The position numbers and the translations under genes are program-made. DNA of 64,000 nucleotides from Erpobdella octoculata (taxonomy: Eukaryota; Annelida; Clitellata; Hirudinida; Erpobdellidae), in the NCBI GenBank assembly GCA_963978895.1, contig OZ022244.1, positions 2,695,020 through 2,759,019 on the forward strand. Direction: 5' to 3'. The notes below the pieces were generated by a model. The model made no database searches. It worked only from the letters and a program-made list of their open reading frames with translations, and was not told the DNA's origin. Positions 63,003-64,000 of this stretch are shown piece by piece (position 1 is the stretch's first letter; the number at the start of each line of letters is the position of its first letter).

Positions 63003-63310
63003 AGCATCACGTGGAAATAAGTCGAACAACCTCATTATCATATGTAAATAGGTCTCATTATCATATGTAAATAGGTCTTCATTATCCAATGCAAATAGGT
63101 GGACAACCTCATTATCACATGCAAATATGCTGACAACCTCATAATCACATCGGCAAATGAGTCATCAGCTTCATTATCACAATTAAATAGGTCGTCAACC
63201 TCATCGTCACATGCAAACAGGTCGAAACGTCACGTCCAAATAGATCAACAACCTCATTATCACATGCACAAAAGGTCGACAACCTCAAATCCAGATAGGT
63301 CAACCACCTC
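63003..63310. repeat. Degenerate tandem repeat, ~30-bp unit
   Basis: Repeated motif gacaacctcattatcacatg followed by caaataggtc. About ten decayed copies. Confidence 0.75.
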
Positions 63311-63675
63311 ATTTTCAGCCTTCGAATGATAAAGAAAGAGAAACAAGTTAAAGTTAACTAACAACTTCTATCGGCCTTTCTCTGAAACAGTTAACTACGT
63401 CGCACATTCACGGTTGATATATACATACAATACACTCGATACATATTCATATATGAATAATGAATATTCATATAGGCAAATTAAAGCTGAAGTTAAGAGG
63501 CGACCTCTGGCGAATGAAGGGAAAAATTGCGGCTTACGAGGTGAAAATGTGAGCGATATGACAGTAAGAACGACGAGATATCACACATCACCACGTGTGA
63601 TCAAAATGACGACAACAACACACGTAGGCAAGTCAACGCAACGGCGCTAGACTGGACACAAGTGAGAAAGTGTGT

Positions 63676-64000
<325 letters not shown>

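Overview
The window is AT-rich animal nuclear DNA. Genes have introns with GT/AG boundaries, the host proteins are metazoan (glycogen branching enzyme; secreted and membrane EGF-repeat proteins), and most of the rest is transposable elements. An invertebrate is likely. The extracellular domain in the EGF genes recalls proteins I associate with cnidarians and sponges, but I cannot name the species.

Layout. 1-2.8 kb: the last five exons of a glycogen branching enzyme gene (GBE1) on the + strand. 2.8-5 kb: a pogo-like MITE, a decayed hAT copy and a stray Helitron 3' end. 6-18 kb: gene M1 on the - strand, with a signal-peptide exon (18.07 kb), an extracellular domain split over two exons (17.3 and 16.0 kb), EGF exons (14.8, 13.9, 13.4 and 7.5 kb) and a transmembrane exon (6.1 kb). 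A CR1-like LINE sits in one of its introns. 19-25 kb: a mariner-type MITE, a LINE, a second hAT-remnant copy, an orphan signal-peptide exon (M2) and a hAT with a clean 8-bp target duplication. 25.8-53.9 kb: gene M3, a paralogue of M1 with the same exon order and phases, whose introns are swollen by nested elements. 54-60.4 kb: an L2-like LINE fragment, then a Ty3/Gypsy element with one open 1461-codon frame. 60.4-64 kb: simple and tandem repeats with little recognisable coding sequence.

The main story is nested transposition read against paralogous empty sites. A complete 1.2-kb Helitron (31102-32318) lies inside another Helitron family, and a second copy of that host repeat keeps the uninterrupted A|T site at 47381/47382. 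A Penelope-like element at 38.26-40.55 kb has a GIY-YIG endonuclease-only frame between about 455-bp inverted arms, each with a full hammerhead ribozyme fold. A 0.9-kb remnant with an R2-type zinc-finger frame is flanked by a 46-bp direct repeat. Three hAT derivatives have exact 8-bp target duplications. Several LINE insertions can be dated relative to the M1/M3 duplication because the other paralogue is empty.

Nothing here is bacterial. I saw no rRNA genes, tRNA genes or CRISPR arrays. Apart from GBE1 and the M genes I find no convincing host gene.
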